Under the pieces are notes generated by a model, which saw only the letters and a program-made list of their open reading frames with translations, was not told the origin of the DNA and made no database searches. A stretch of DNA of 64,000 bases from Diphasiastrum complanatum (Eukaryota; Streptophyta; Lycopodiopsida; Lycopodiales; Lycopodiaceae). This document shows positions 38,700 through 51,483 of this stretch, piece by piece; within the stretch, counting starts at the first letter, position 1, and each line of letters opens with the position of its first letter. The translations under genes and the position numbers were made by a program. Where the stretch lies: the NCBI GenBank assembly GCA_029204225.1, contig CM055097.1, forward strand, positions 66,995,459 to 67,059,458, read 5' to 3'.

Positions 38700-41600
38700 A
38701 TCAATAATAGTACATCAGCTAGTAGTGTACAAAGCTCTATAGCCTAGATCAGTGATCTTGACCTTCATATTATAGATTCTATCAGTGAAGATAATCTTTC
38801 ACTCATGTTTGTGCTTAAGTCAACCCTCAAATATCATTTTCCATATAAATACAAAGCCATTCATGTCTTGAGTAATCGACATTCGATTAACATTTTCTTT
38901 TTTTTGCTATTATCATCTTACTAAAGATTCCATATGAAATGGTTGATGAGGTTATGCAACTTCGAGGGTCTCAAATGAATATTGAGAAATTTACTTCTTG
39001 TGGACCTCATAGAATACATCTTCATTATATGTTTCATTCACCATGATACAAAATGTGTCATAAATATAAACCACTCAAATTGGCAAAAAATTTCATCATA
39101 AGGTGAAACGGATGTTCTACTTGCATGAAAAGTATGGAAAAATCTTTTACATTAGTCTTTCTCATCACACATATTGGAATGTCCTTACATTGTTATAGTT
39201 GAATCTTGAATCACATGCTAACCATGAGAAGGTATGTCACCATCACTTTCTCCATCTTCATATGCTGAACTTGAACCATTGTGGCAATACTACACTCATG
39301 AGGCACATGGCATATATCATCTCAATCAATAAAAATTCTAAGAGATTACAATCTAATTCAATTTCTAATTCATTTTCAAAACATTTTAGTCTTTACTAAT
39401 TAACCAATTTGCCTTGTTCATTTATTTTTCATTTCGAATGCAAGGTATTCAAAGTTCCATGTATTGATCCTAACATGCTTCCTTAATTCAATAATCATGG
39501 CATCCAAATGTTAAAAACTTCATCTAAATATTACAAATTGTCACCCCGAGGAGGGAGAACATAGAGATATTGTTAGTGCGTGCACATTCTCTCCACAAGC
39601 TCTTCCCATGCTTTAGTCCTTGGAATACTATGAAGTGAAGCAAGCTGGTTCCTTATGACCTAGGAAGGAAAGCAAGAAACAAAGAAAATTGGCATTGCCC
39701 AGTGTCCATGGAAAATTAAACTTTTTTCTATTACAAGTCATAGTAATGTATTTTGATATGAGTTCATATCTTGCAATGTACTTTTGTCATAAAAACGAGA
39801 TAAAGCTAAGTGACATAATTATTGATTGTTTATTTATTCACTAAAAAATTGAGTCATTCTGAATCAACTTTACATTAACCATGTCATGAGAAATATGAAG
39901 TTCATAATTGGAGATTTACATTGCCATCATTTCGGGATGGGCAATGGACTTTCTAGTAGATCTCAAATGTTAAGGAAGAGCTACAATATTCTGGTTGCTA
40001 AATCTATAGAAATTCATTCCTATTTTAAGTTCATTGATTGCTCCCTATCATAATAACATAATCTTTTGCTTCATACAATTATACAATGAAATACACTCAA
40101 GTTAAAAATAAATATGTAATTACATCTTCAGCCTAGCAAAGGTTAGGCATCGAAGCATTTTGTGGTTTTGTTTTGGCATTGCAACTGCAAGCTTTTGTGC
40201 AAGTGGTCTAAGTAAAATTCATAAGGAAAAGTCTGTCTTGTGGTCTTTTTTAACCCTCCTTGAGGTCGTAAGTTCTACTCTACTCCTTGATGTGTAAGGT
40301 CTTTTTAACCCTCCTTGAGGTCAAAAATTCTTGCATTACAAATATTTCCAAATTGTTGTTATGCCTTTCCTCATTGATTCCTAATTCATTCTGTAATTTC
40401 CATTCGAGATTCCAAATCCAAAATATGGATCAAAGACATACAAAATGTCTTTAAGAACGGCATATTGTACATGCTCCTATCTGGGGTACATTTATAAGCA
40501 AGGCTAAGCATGTCATAAAAAATTAACATGAAAAATAGCGTTTGACCACTATGGCAAGGCCAGCCTAGCTGATCCACCAGCGTACTTCATCAAAAGTAGG
40601 AACAAGTGTCAACCATCACTTCCAATATTTCCAGAATGAACCTAGATTTGTACTGATTTGAAAACCAGATCATATATTGCACTTATCTAACATAGTTGTC
40701 AAATCTAACCTTAGGAGGTTATTTATCCAGCTCAAATAACCATGCACTGAAGAATAATAATGTATCCAGTATAAAAAGCACTCCTTGCACAAATTATATA
40801 AATTCAAAACAATAGTGATGATAAATCTCAAAATTTTGGCTTAGCTGATCATTCAAGAAACAAAAGGCAGATCATGAACCATTTCATGATTATTACAGTT
40901 TAGGTTTGTAAACAGCACATTTCTGTTTTTACAACTATTGGTCAGAATACTCAATAATGAAATATTCACCTTTGCAAAGTAAAGCAAGGTAATATATTTG
41001 TAATTTTTATGTGATGCATACAGCGTATGAACAAAATCATAGTTGCCAAGACACTTGTCCACTTTTGATCCAATCAAGATACAATAAGGATGCCGGGAAA
41101 TTGCACTTAAAAGTTCTAGAACATAAATTTTACTAGTTTCACAATTATTTTCTTTGAACACATACAAGTCATAATTTTTAATAGTCCACCTGACAATATA
41201 AATGTAAGGAAATAGATACCATGATAGACACTGCTTTCATTATATTTGAGAATACGAAGGATCTGCATTTCCTAAACACATTGGTAGATTATATTCAAAT
41301 GATTACTTCTGAATATTGTGAACTTACTGGATGTTAATTGATCCTCATGGCTAATTCTTTCGCTATTTAGCACAAATCTACTCATTCAATAATGTGATGG
41401 GCAAATGCAAATTATGCAACCCAGCAGATCAAGAAGCCCCAAAATACTCAAACTGTTTTTTAAGCCTAAGAATATGACTCCACCCATCCATAGCTAGATG
41501 CCATTCTTTAAACACGTAGATGAACTACTAATGTCACGAGCATGAGTTTGATAATCACCACCATACATGTGTGGCATTTTATGACCACATGCATATACGT

Positions 41601-44600
41601 GCATGATGGCATGCACCACTCCTGAGCACAAGTCGGAAAATAAGAACTCCCATGGCACTGACAAAACCAAGCGGAATACAGATCCATAGGAGGAGAGGAA
41701 CTTGGAAGAAAATTCTCTTGATCATTTCTTAGAATAGAAACTTGTAGCTGCACGCCAGGATCTACAAACAGCTCTATAAGAAACAAAACCTGGACAAAAT
41801 ACCTCAGCCAAAAGAGATGATGGAGATGCAAAGTGTGCCCTCCCTTCCAGTGCGCTAATGGAGCGACATCTTCAGTGAAGATCGTCAACTCTCCACCAAA
41901 GGAGATGGAGACTGGTAGAAACCTTCCTCCTCAACACCAACCTAAAAAAGGATCTTGGAAGATACAAGAGAATAGACATGCACAATCTAAACTTCAACAC
42001 CCCTTCTTCTAAGCCACCTGACACACAGAACTTGAGAAATCAGTCCTAGAATATGTCTCCCTCTCCTTCACACCTTCCTAAATATATAGGAGGAAAAGGA
42101 AATTTGTTGAGTCATCACAAGATTAGGGAGGCCTTGGCCCAACCTTAAGGTGGACTTCCTACCCTTGTAAAGGTATGCTCATCCTTATTCCTAACTAATT
42201 TTATCCTTGACCCATACAAATCATGCAGAAGTGTCTTTGAGGTGCCGATGTCAAAATATGCATCAGTCTAGTGCTTTTCCTTTTAAACTCTAACGCCACA
42301 CACATGCACTGCATCCAACCCAGTCAAGTTGACCCTCACCCTCATCGGCGTCTTAACCAGACAGTTTAACCAGGCTCGCACTTTGCCTTTTAAAGGTTTA
42401 TTTTCTAGTACCATTGTACTTACACAAGTGCCGTTTTCAATGCTAATTGAAAGACCTATATTCTTACATAAAGATCTCCACGTTCCCACTTGCATCAACA
42501 TGTTTGTTTCTAATTTCTTCCTAAAGACGCTTTTCCTAAGCACCTTTACGAATTCCACAATCAGTCAAAACATTCACTAATCCTGATCCTTAAGAAAGCC
42601 AAATCTGAGTGAGCCAGCTTAGTAGCAAGTCTTAATATAAAAGAATCTGATGAGTTAACAAGCTCATCTACGGTTCATTTGTTACTTTCATCCTTCAACA
42701 TTATGTTTGCTTTGACATGAATCGAGGCCAGTTACAGTATACTCCTCTATTCTACAAAGGCCGACTCCTGAAAATCAAAATTGCTGCTTTAGGGCAATCT
42801 GGGCAACAATAAAAAATTTTGGTTCTCTTAGAAATCCCGTTCTCTACATGTGATGACATCAATTCTGAAAACGTGAGTATAAAAGCCAGAGATAGCCCAC
42901 CTCTGTCAATTCCAATATTAACTATCACATTAGTGTAAATCCGTAAACTTTCACTTCAACAAGCTCAGCAGATGTCCTATATAAAATAATAAAGGTAGCC
43001 CTAAGAGGAAATAATTTGTACCTAAACTTACAGTGAAACAAATAGACAACTTAAGGCCTATTTTAGACCTGAAAAATGTTGGGTTTCTGGTTTAAAGTGT
43101 GCTCAACAAAATTTAAATAGAAACGAAGAAGAAAGTAGCTTGAAAACAATCACCACCCACCAGGCTAGGCAGTTTGCACAATAGTGACTTGAATTTCAGG
43201 CAGCACAGACAGTTCTAGTAGTTCAACACAGATGACATACATGATGACAAACATGAGAGAAAGTAGTGAACAGCATTGATGTGTCACACAAAGCTAGACT
43301 TTAATTGCCAGCTGAACTTTGAAATAGTGCCTATGCTGCAATCAAAAATTTGATAGAACTCCCCAGTTGCTTACAACTTGTGGAGAAAGTGAGTCGTTCT
43401 CACAAAGTGGCAAAAAGCAATTCTCCAATTTCATTATCTGCTATAAAGAGAGAATCAGAAAATGCCAAACCAAGTTGAAAAAGCTATGTATGACAGGTAT
43501 CAGCAATTCTAGCCATCAAGGATTCAAGCCAAATGCAAGGCATTTGTCCAAGAGCAAAGCTGAGTAGAGTCTTAAACTTGACAAGCTCATACACGGCAAC
43601 AATATAGAAAGAGTTCATGAGGATCCCCTCGCTCAAACTGGTTACTCCTGGTCCCTCACTCTAAATCAGGTTACCGCACGTGCCACAGCTTATCATTATC
43701 CAAACCAGAACTGGGCACAGTACAGAGTCTTACAAAGAACCTTCGTTTGCATGGCTTTTAAAGTGAATCCAAAGAAAAGTGATAAACAAGAAAGGTTGAA
43801 GGAAAATGAAATACCTGATGATAATCGTCACCAGGGATGGGTTCCCAGCCCCCAGAAATGAGGGAATGCCATTCCCAACTGCTTCTTAAGACGGTAACAT
43901 GGGGGAACGTTCCCATAGCAAGAGGAACAAGATCCTGCCATTCCCCTTGCAGTTTAAGTTTTGGAAACATTTTCTGTTTCTTTTGGCCCAATTTTTTCGC
44001 TTGCCAGGCCTAATGTTACCCTTCCAGCTTACATATTATCTATAATTTGAGTGCTTGAACTTTGTTGTCAAGAATATACATTTTTTCTTTTTAATGAATA
44101 TATGTAATGGCATGGTAATTCCTCGTCCCCCCTACCCAGGAAACAATCCCGTTCCTGGGAAATCCACATGTTCCCTTTTTCCCATTCCCTGGCAACTATG
44201 CCTGATAGTTCTGTCACAGAATTCAAATGGAGCAGAGCAGTGGGTATACTTGCAGGGTCACTGTTACCAGAGTCAACTCAATGCCCAAAACCAAATGATC
44301 TGTATGCACAGTCCCTCCCTCATTCCCAGGAAAAATAAATTCCATTCTTCATAGATTGGTCAAAAATCGTATAAACTAGTCAATACGAAGTAATCTTCCA
44401 TAAGGCGACACCTAGTACAATGTGACTTCTTATCACAAAATATCAGAGCTTGTATAGTTTTCTAACACCAAATCTGAGCATCAAGTATGCTTTTGCACAG
44501 ATTGTGAGTTTATTTTATGCAGATGAATACCTCAACATCGTTTCCATAATCACAAGACTTTGTTTTGAACCTCCTGACCAAGTTATAGAGACCAGCACAT

Positions 44601-44930
44601 CTTGTTGGAGAACGTTTATAAAAGAAAAGAGAGACTTGCATTTATTGCAAACATAGTCTATTTCAAGAACTATCACAGTCTATCTTTCAATTTGTAACAT
44701 TTGGTGACATATTCTCAGTTGAGCAGAGATAATTCCAGCAATGTTCTTTATAAGGCTCAACAAAATGCCTTTTTGTAGCAGCTACCTATGTATACAAGCT
44801 AGTACAGATTATGCTAAACTTTGATTTGGTGCATGATCGTAAAGGAGAATCATACTACATTTACACTTCAGGACTAGCAAACAATTAGAGTTCAACTTAA
44901 AATTTGAAAATTCATAACAAAGCTTACAAC
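38700..44930. other. Long stretch without a recognisable gene
   Basis: About 6 kb with only short ORFs. The longest are minus 41888-41508 (126 codons, several Cys and His but no spacing that I know) and minus 42558-42283 (91 codons, GTWRSLCKNIGLSISIENG). Near 43840-44330 the base composition rises and GGGAACGTTCCC (43908-43919) plus several GGGAATG/CATTCCC phrases occur on both strands, suggesting a small repeat or SINE-like insert. A CTTTTTAACCCTCCTTGAGGTC phrase is repeated at about 40247 and 40303. Confidence 0.4.
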
Positions 44931-44953
44931 ATATATATATATATATATATATA
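44931..44953. repeat. (TA)n tract next to Helitron-like end
   Basis: A pure TA run into whose right end the Helitron-like terminus at 44954 is joined. Confidence 0.9.
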
Positions 44954-44980
44954 CTAGTAAAGTGCCCGTCGTTGACGGGC
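44954..44980 (-). mobile_element. Helitron-like 3' terminus, copy 1
   Basis: Read on the minus strand, a perfect 7-bp hairpin (GCCCGTC AAC GACGGGC, 44980-44964) is followed by six bases and then CTAG, which abuts T and the (TA)n tract. A GC-rich hairpin shortly before CTRR, with insertion before T in AT-rich DNA, is the classical 3' end of plant Helitrons. The element body would extend to the right. Its TC 5' end and any Rep/helicase gene were not found, so it would be a non-autonomous or truncated copy. Confidence 0.65.
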
Positions 44981-44999
44981 AATGGTGGACGTTCGTCAA

Positions 45000-45057
45000 T
45001 GCCAGATGTGTGTGCACGTGCGCGTGCGTGCATGCATTTGTGTGCGTGCCCTAATGG

Positions 45058-45093
<36 letters not shown>

Positions 45094-45300
45094 AGAGAGA
45101 GAGAGAGAGATAAGACATAGCAAATGGCTCGAGGGGTAGAGGGAGGGTAACGGGGTGCGTGCGTGTGTGTTTAGAGTTTAGGAAAATGGAGAGGGGTAGA
45201 GCGAGGGAGAGCGGGGGGAGAGAGAGAGAGACAGAGATGGTGTGTTTAGGGTTGAGAGAGTTAGGGTTTATAAAAAGGGAGAGAGGCATGTTTAATCACC
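45000..45300. repeat. (TG)n and (GA)n rich tract
   Basis: TG repeat at 45061-45090, GA repeats at 45094-45110 and around 45220, and G-rich purine sequence between. Minus ORFs through this stretch are Pro/Leu/Ser low-complexity and not genes. Confidence 0.85.
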
Positions 45301-45659
45301 TTTTTTTGTGTGCAGGTGAGTTGATTGAAACATAGGTTGATGATGAGGGCGAATCCAGAAGGAAGTGCGAGCAGTTGAAGAGGTAGTTAATCGGTTTTTA
45401 GCCAGCGATGGAGGCTCTGGATGGGACACGTCGTATCAACCCGTTATGCCATAGTTCATCCACTCGTTATGCCATAGTTCATCCACTTTGATAACCTGCA
45501 AAGAATTTGCCGTGGACCATTGAAATATGTTGCAGAGATTGACGATGGCAATCAGAACGCTCCTTCCCTGATTTCATTTGTTGAATTGGACATGGATGTC
45601 TAGGAAGGGGGGACAATGGATGAGCATGCAGGAGGGAGAGCGAGAGAGATGAAGGGGCG

Positions 45660-45905
45660 ATGAAGCAGCAGGGGGGGTGGGTGGGGGATGAGGGGGCGCG
45701 CGATGGAGCAGCAGGGGAGAGACACGCGGGGGCGCGATGGAGGAGCAGGCAGGAGGGAGAGACGGAGAGAGAGGGGGGGTGTAATGGAGCAGCAGGAGAG
45801 AGAGACGTGGGGGCGTGATGGAGGAGCAGGCAGGAGGGAGAGACAAAGAGAGAGGGGGGGGGCATGATGGAGCAGGAGGGAGAGAGAGATGAAGATGGGA
45901 AGGCG
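45660..45905. repeat. Purine-rich minisatellite, about 80-bp unit
   Basis: GATGGAGCAGCAGG, ..GGGGGCG(C/T)GATGGAGGAGCAGG and CAGGAGGGAGAGAC recur with spacing near 80 bases (about 45703, 45783 and 45864), plus a shorter start at 45661. The strand asymmetry is extreme: nearly all purine on plus. Confidence 0.75.
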
Positions 45906-45941
45906 AGAGAGATAGAGCAGGAGGGAGCGATGGAGGCATGC

Positions 45942-45943
<2 letters not shown>

Positions 45944-46005
<62 letters not shown>
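45944..46005. repeat. (GA)n microsatellite
   Basis: About 31 GA units. They produce spurious Arg-Glu and Ser-Leu ORFs on the two strands. Confidence 0.95.
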
Positions 46006-46009
<4 letters not shown>

Positions 46010-46136
46010 AATTTAGAGGGAGGGAAGGAGTGGGGGAGGATGCATACATGCATGGGGAGGAGGATGTATGCATGGGGCATCATCCTCCTCATGCATGCAT
46101 GTACAAAAATTTACCAGTTTTTTTTAAAAGCACACG

Positions 46137-46210
46137 GGGTAGGAGGATGCACCCATGGTTGCGGGGTAGGAGGATGCACCCATGCAACCATGGGTGCATC
46201 CTCCTATCCC
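46137..46210. repeat. Near-perfect hairpin containing a direct repeat
   Basis: The left arm 46137-46162 and right arm 46184-46210 are inverted complements apart from a one-base bulge. The 21-base loop (46163-46183) repeats the left arm's GGGTAGGAGGATGCACCCAT in direct orientation. Adjacent sequence (46036-46110) carries more GGATG(C/T)AT / ATGCATGCAT palindromes. Confidence 0.85.
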
Positions 46211-46230
46211 ATACACATGCGTACACATAG

Positions 46231-46272
<42 letters not shown>
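46231..46272. repeat. (TA)n tract next to second Helitron-like end
   Basis: A roughly 42-base TA run that meets the second hairpin terminus at 46272. Confidence 0.9.
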
Positions 46273-46275
<3 letters not shown>

Positions 46276-46300
46276 TAAAGAGTGCCCGTCGTTGACGGGC
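46272..46300 (-). mobile_element. Helitron-like 3' terminus, copy 2
   Basis: Minus strand: the same hairpin as copy 1 (GCCCGTC AAC GACGGGC, 46300-46284), eight bases, then CTAA followed by T and (TA)n. The shared core GTTGACGGGC occurs twice more just inside, at 46351-46360 and, with one change, about 46400. CTAA instead of CTAG still fits CTRR. Copies 1 and 2 are 1.3 kb apart in the same orientation, so one may be nested behind the other. Confidence 0.65.
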
Positions 46301-46499
46301 AATGGCAGCCGATCTAGACGACAGAAGATGATTTGGAACTTGAGTATCTCGTTGACGGGCAATGATTTTTCGACGATTTGAAAATTTAGTATGTCCTCGT
46401 TGACGGGTGGAAGATGTATGTGTGTACGTGGCCGAAGTGTGTCAGCCGACGTGTCGCATTGTTCGGGAGGGGGACGCATTTTTTGGGAGGGGAAGGGGA

Positions 46500-47190
46500 G
46501 TGTCGCATTTTTCTGGAGGAGAAGGGCCAATGTCGCAAAAATTTCGCGAAATTTCCCTAAAGGTTTCACGAAAATTTCACTAAAATCACTAAAGCTTTCG
46601 CGAAAATATCTCAAAAAATTCCCCTGAAGGCTTCACGAAAATCCTGATGTCTTCACGAAAATACCTCGAAACAGAAAAATACCTCGAACCTTCAGGGGAT
46701 TTTCGCGAAAACTTTAGTTATTTTTGCAACACTGACCCTTGAAAAAAAATGCGACACTTGAGGAGGGCCAATGTCACAAAAATTTCGCAGAATTTCCCTG
46801 AAGGCTTCGCGAAAATTTCGCGATATCTCGATGCCTTCGCGAAAATACCTCAAAACACGAAAATACCTCGAAAATATTTTCTGAAGTGAGAGGCCTCAAA
46901 AATTTCGCGAAATTGGCCCTCGAAGGATGCGACATTGACCCTCGAAAAAAAATGCGACACTGGCCTCCTTCGCAAAAATACCTCGAATTTTTCAAACGAC
47001 TCGAATTTTTCTTAACACTTGAATTTTTCCTACTACTTGAATTTTTCCAAAGGATCGAATTTTTGGAAAATCTCGACTTTTTTTGACGACTCGAATTTTC
47101 CAAAGACTCGAATTTTTTCGAAGGATCGAACTGTCAACTCAAATTTTTTCGAAGGATTGAAGGACCCTTTGTACTGTCAAGTCGAAGTTT
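46500..47190. repeat. TTTCGCGAAA-rich degenerate repeat block
   Basis: AATTTCGCGAAATTT, TTCACGAAAAT, ATACCTCGAAA and GACTCGAATTTTTC-type phrases recur dozens of times in changing order. From 46975 to 47160 a CTCGAATTTTT unit repeats about every 18-20 bases. GTCGCATTTTT/AATGTCGCAAAAA also recurs on both strands. No coding sense: short ORFs translate as Phe/Ser/Lys runs. Confidence 0.8.
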
Positions 47191-47199
47191 TCAAAAGAC

Positions 47200-49930
47200 T
47201 TGAATTGACTCACCTTTTTTCTTTCTTCACTTTAGAGTCCCGCAAATCTTTAATTACTATTCTTTTCTACAAAGAGTTTTTGACAACCCTTCTTCCTCCT
47301 CCTCGCGATTTTTTTAAGAAGAAATCTATACCTGATTCATCCACAACGGTGTGCCAGTGCATTTTACCAAATAGATAAGTTCATCATGGCAGGAGAACGA
47401 TTTGATGAGGAAACATCCTCTCTACGCTTCCAAAAGTCAGGATCTGAATAGGACCTCTTGAACCGAAAAAGTTTAGGCTTCAATTTCTTAACAAAGTTGA
47501 GGTCCTCTACTTGAGTAGAGATAGCAGTCAGAGGAGATATTTTTAGGGCCGAGGTTTCTTATGTGTTGCTATCCCTAAATTTGGCAAGAAATCCACTATA
47601 GCTTTCAAAGTAGAAGCCAATTTTGTAGGCTTGTGGGTGATCACAAATCGTGGAGAGTTATGGAAGGTCTTGGCTATGGTGGGAAGGGAAACAATCATAA
47701 GCAACAGGAATGGACACAAACCTGTGTGAAAGACAACATTGGTGTGTGCGAAAATGAAGTTGTTGGGCTTGAGCAAATACTAAGCCAAATTGCTTTGAAA
47801 TCAATTGTTTAGCTCATTACCATGAAGAGCAATCAACAGCCATATGTACCTTCAAGTCATGAACATGAGGCTAAATAGGAGTGGTAACATGAGAACTTGC
47901 TGGCTCCTGATTACTGGATTTAGCCACTCTGGGGTGGGGCCATTTCTGCTGCAAAAGGTCTTCTTGGTGTATCCAATTTAGAATCCAATTCTATTAACAA
48001 GTCTTCCATTGAATATGTAAGACTTTTTTACTTGTGCCTCATAAATCATACCACAATATGCAAGATATCAAAGAAAAAACTTTAGCTATGAGTATGCAAT
48101 GAAAAAGTGAAGTCTATCCTTGTACACAATATATATATATATATATTTTAGCTATCCATTAAGAGGTTTCTCCTCTTAGTTTCTCAACCAGCAATACATT
48201 TAACTGCTCTTTTAAGTTATAGAAACTTTTAATTATATTCCCATGATCTTTCACCTATGTACTTGCTTTATGTATACCAAGGACTCCTATCAAACATCTC
48301 TCTTCATCAATACTACTCTGGACTGTCAACAAATAGCTTGTGTCTGATATTGTCTAGTGTTGTTTAATCTAGAGGTTTATGTCGGCACTACGGCTTCCTA
48401 AGAGCGACGATCCGAGCTTTGATATTTGGACTGTGCAGCCAGCTTGCTATTGGCTGAGGTCATATTGATATAACTCAGTACTAATCCAAATGAAAGAAAG
48501 GCAGGAGAAGAATGCCTTGATCAGGTTTGTTTCTCATATTGCGTTTCCTGCTCATTTCCTACATCCAAGTTCTATGTTCTCATCGTTTCAGCTATATAGT
48601 TGTGGCTGGCAGCTCAAGTTAAGCAGAATTAGTTGGATCTCTTTTGGGAGGCGGAGCGAGGTACGTTGGATGATAACATGCAACTTGTAGACGGTAAGGG
48701 AACCAAGGACTTTTATCAAACACAATTCTCTCTCTTCATCAATACTATTCTGGACTGTCAACAGATAGTTTGTGCCTAATATTGACCAGTGATGTTTAAT
48801 TTGGAGGTTTCTCTTTATATATATAGATATACGTTTCAATTTTCCTAAAGCAATGTTAAGTCTTACAGTCTTTGATCACATATGGTTCATTATTATTACG
48901 TCCTGCCGCAAGAACACTTATTCTCATCCTTTTTCATTTTTATGTCCTTGCTTTTGATGAAGATTGCTCAACAGTCTCAAAACATAAATAATTCTTGCAC
49001 AAAGCAATCCTCGTTTTTCAAGGATACTTGATGAGGAAATGCTCTCGCTTCCTCGAGCCAAAAGGGCGGCAGTTTGGAGGGCAGGGGCCTACGCTCTTAC
49101 TCCACGGACCCCTACTATAAATTAAGTCGGGGTCACCATCCCTAAGTTCAGTCGGAAAGCACTTGATTATATTTTGAGAGAGGGAGACTAAGGCTCTGCA
49201 CTTGAACTCTACATGTATTTTGTGATCCCAGTGAGAAAAACACAAAGAATTGTGATAAAAAAAACATGGATGGAGGGTCTAAGCAAAGTGAGCATTTGGC
49301 ATGGCGCATCTGCTGCAACACCAGGCTTCTCCTTCAGCACAATGTCACCAAGATAAAGTTTTTTTTTTTATAGTGTGAGGCGTTTGTGCATCTGCCAGGT
49401 CAGGAAAAATGTGAGAGGTTGTGCAATCTGCCACGTTAACAAAAATGTAGGAAAAAAAGAGATTGATTTCAAGGAGGAGAGGGTCCTGTCCATTTAACTG
49501 ATGCAAGGGGTTTCTTTCAAGAAGCTGTCAAGCAAGTTTCTGTCATGTCCGTATTTTTCTACGACCATAAAGAGTCAAAACACCCACCAATGGGCTGGAG
49601 GACTCTCGATTCATCAAATAAGTTTTCACCCCACAGATCTTGACGTCGAATTTGACAATAATTCTAAATGATGGTTGGTCGGTACATAAGTTACGTGCCC
49701 ACTGCCTTGACAACAACAATGTGCCTCTCTCTCATTTTTCAACTCCCTCATACAACGTCATCGCTGTCTGAACTGAATTTATGTACTTTTTTCTCATCTT
49801 CCTCACTAATCACTATGAATAGAATAGATCCACTGTTTCTCAACTCTAAAGGAGGCCGAGAGCAACATCCGGATTCCGAAGGCTTGTTGATGCCCCCACA
49901 ATACTTAATTACATCATCAACAGCAGGCTT
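47200..49930. other. Intergenic with one dispersed duplication
   Basis: No recognised gene. A segment of about 95 bases around CATCAATACTA..CTGGACTGTCAAC and TTTAATCTAGAGGTTT is present at about 48290-48380 and again at 48730-48810 with roughly ten differences. A (TA)n run lies at 48128-48148. The minus ORF 47776-47543 has no known motif. Confidence 0.45.
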
Positions 49931-50022
49931 CTGAAATCAATGCTGTATTTGAAGGAAGCAAAAGAAGAGCAGACAATTTTCTGAAATCAATGTTGTATTT
50001 GAAGGAAGCAAAAGAAGAGCAG
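49931..50022. repeat. 50-bp tandem duplication
   Basis: CTGAAATCAATG(C/T)TGTATTTG and the following AAGGAAGCAAAAGAAGAGCAG occur at 49931 and again at 49981 with one substitution, then diverge. Confidence 0.9.
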
Positions 50023-50604
50023 CAAGGAGCGATTTACTACTGAAGTCTGAGCTCTATCACAAGGTCTATTAAATCTTGAACATGTAGGATTTGCTTGTTG
50101 GACTGCTATGGCCTTAAGACAGATGAATTTTTTTTCTACTTTTGAGATCCGCGTCATGCTATGACAGCTCAAGATTGCATATATCCAAATTTGTTATGAT
50201 CGTCTATTTCAATGGAGAGGCTAAAGCGCATCACGCCATTCATGAGCAGCATCGCCTCGCCCATGTTAATACTGAGATTTGCAAAATAAGATATCAGAGT
50301 CCTTGGAGTTAAGTTACTCTGTGAAGATGAAGCTCAATCCGAAGCATTACACCACATTAGCAGGAATCTTCAGATTAGGTGCTCTGAATTTGCTGCTTCA
50401 GTCTCGTAAAAATGTCAAAAGTGATCGTAAGAAGAGAATAATATGATACATCTGATTGAATTGAGCAGTGCAAGCTTCTACAAATCCGTGGAGGTGTTTT
50501 TTGGTGACTATGCGGTGCGACAGATCGGGCTAGAGTGGAGTAGCGCGGTCGGGAAGCGGCTAGCGGTAGTAGCGGAGGGATATTTCTGAGGGGACAAGAG
50601 TCAT

Positions 50605-51215
50605 TTGGATTGTAGCCTTGAAGAATTATTCATATTTCTATCGAAGGCTTTCCCGGAGATGGTTGATGAGGAGATGGAAAGACTGAATCAAGAGTTGGTA
50701 AAGGAGCTGGATGCCTGCATACATCGCGAGAGGAAAAAGATATTGGAAGTGATGGATCGAATGAAGACTTGCATACATCACGAGAGGAAAAAGCTTTTAC
50801 CACCTCCTTGAGCAACACAGATTCAAGAAAACATAGAGTGCGAGAAAGAAAATCATATCGGGTTGAACTGGTTGGAGTCACCTGCGACGCACAACTGGCC
50901 GTGGTGCAAGGAATCAGGCAAACAATTTTGACCAAATGAGTTGTGTCTGTCAAAGGGCAGCTAAGATCTTACAAGCTGTTTGTAGAGTCGCTCGAGAAGT
51001 ACTGCCAGCTTGTGGATCAAGTGAATATCTACTCTACCAGCATTGGCAGCCCAGCAGAATTGATCAGTTGGAAAGACGGGCGCAGCAAGCTGCTAGTGGA
51101 TTGTGAATCTTTCAAAGCTGTAAAAAATCTTTCACGGTTGAATCCTAGCGCTGGATCAGTGCTTGAGCTCTATGACGATGTTAGATTTAACCGTGTGTGC
51201 CACCAGTTAATTTAA
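50605..51215 (+). other. Two hypothetical ORFs, possible gene remnant
   Basis: ORF 50605-50811 encodes a charged helix with an internal duplication, CIHRERKKILEVMDR and CIHHERKKLL. ORF 50943-51215 encodes VKGQLRSYKLFVESLEKYCQ and then KDGRSKLLVDCESFKAVKNL, a soluble, mixed-composition sequence with no low-complexity bias. They lie in different frames with about 130 bases between, which could be an intron or decay. G+C is higher than in the surroundings, as in the CCCH gene. I do not recognise either product. Confidence 0.3.
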
Positions 51216-51483
51216 TAATTTTCAATGAGCATTAGATGAGTATTATAAAATTTGAGAGTTTGTGCAAAAAAGAGATTTATTTCACATAGGAGCGCGTACT
51301 GTCGCTTATCAATCCTGAGGAAGCTGCTGTCATTCCGAAAACTCATAAAACGATTGTTATTTTGATGTCAAAAGGAGGGAGGACACCCACCTAAGAACGC
51401 ACAGACCAGCCACAAGGAATTTTGTAAAATTAAACGCAGATCGTTGTTCATCCAGATTGTTGTGACCTATTGTTCTTTCAACC

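Noticed and set aside
43830-44340. GGGAACGTTCCC-rich segment as a SINE
   Set aside because: No RNA polymerase III A or B box, poly(A) tail or target duplication could be identified, so the class is left open.
45479-46092. Three overlapping minus ORFs of 128-172 codons, rich in Pro, Ser and Leu
   Set aside because: All frames are open because the purine-rich minisatellite and (GA)n lack stops. The translations are low-complexity repeats.
46391-47378. ORFs over the TTCGCGAAA block
   Set aside because: Phe-, Lys- and Ser-rich translations of degenerate repeats on both strands, with no conserved motif.
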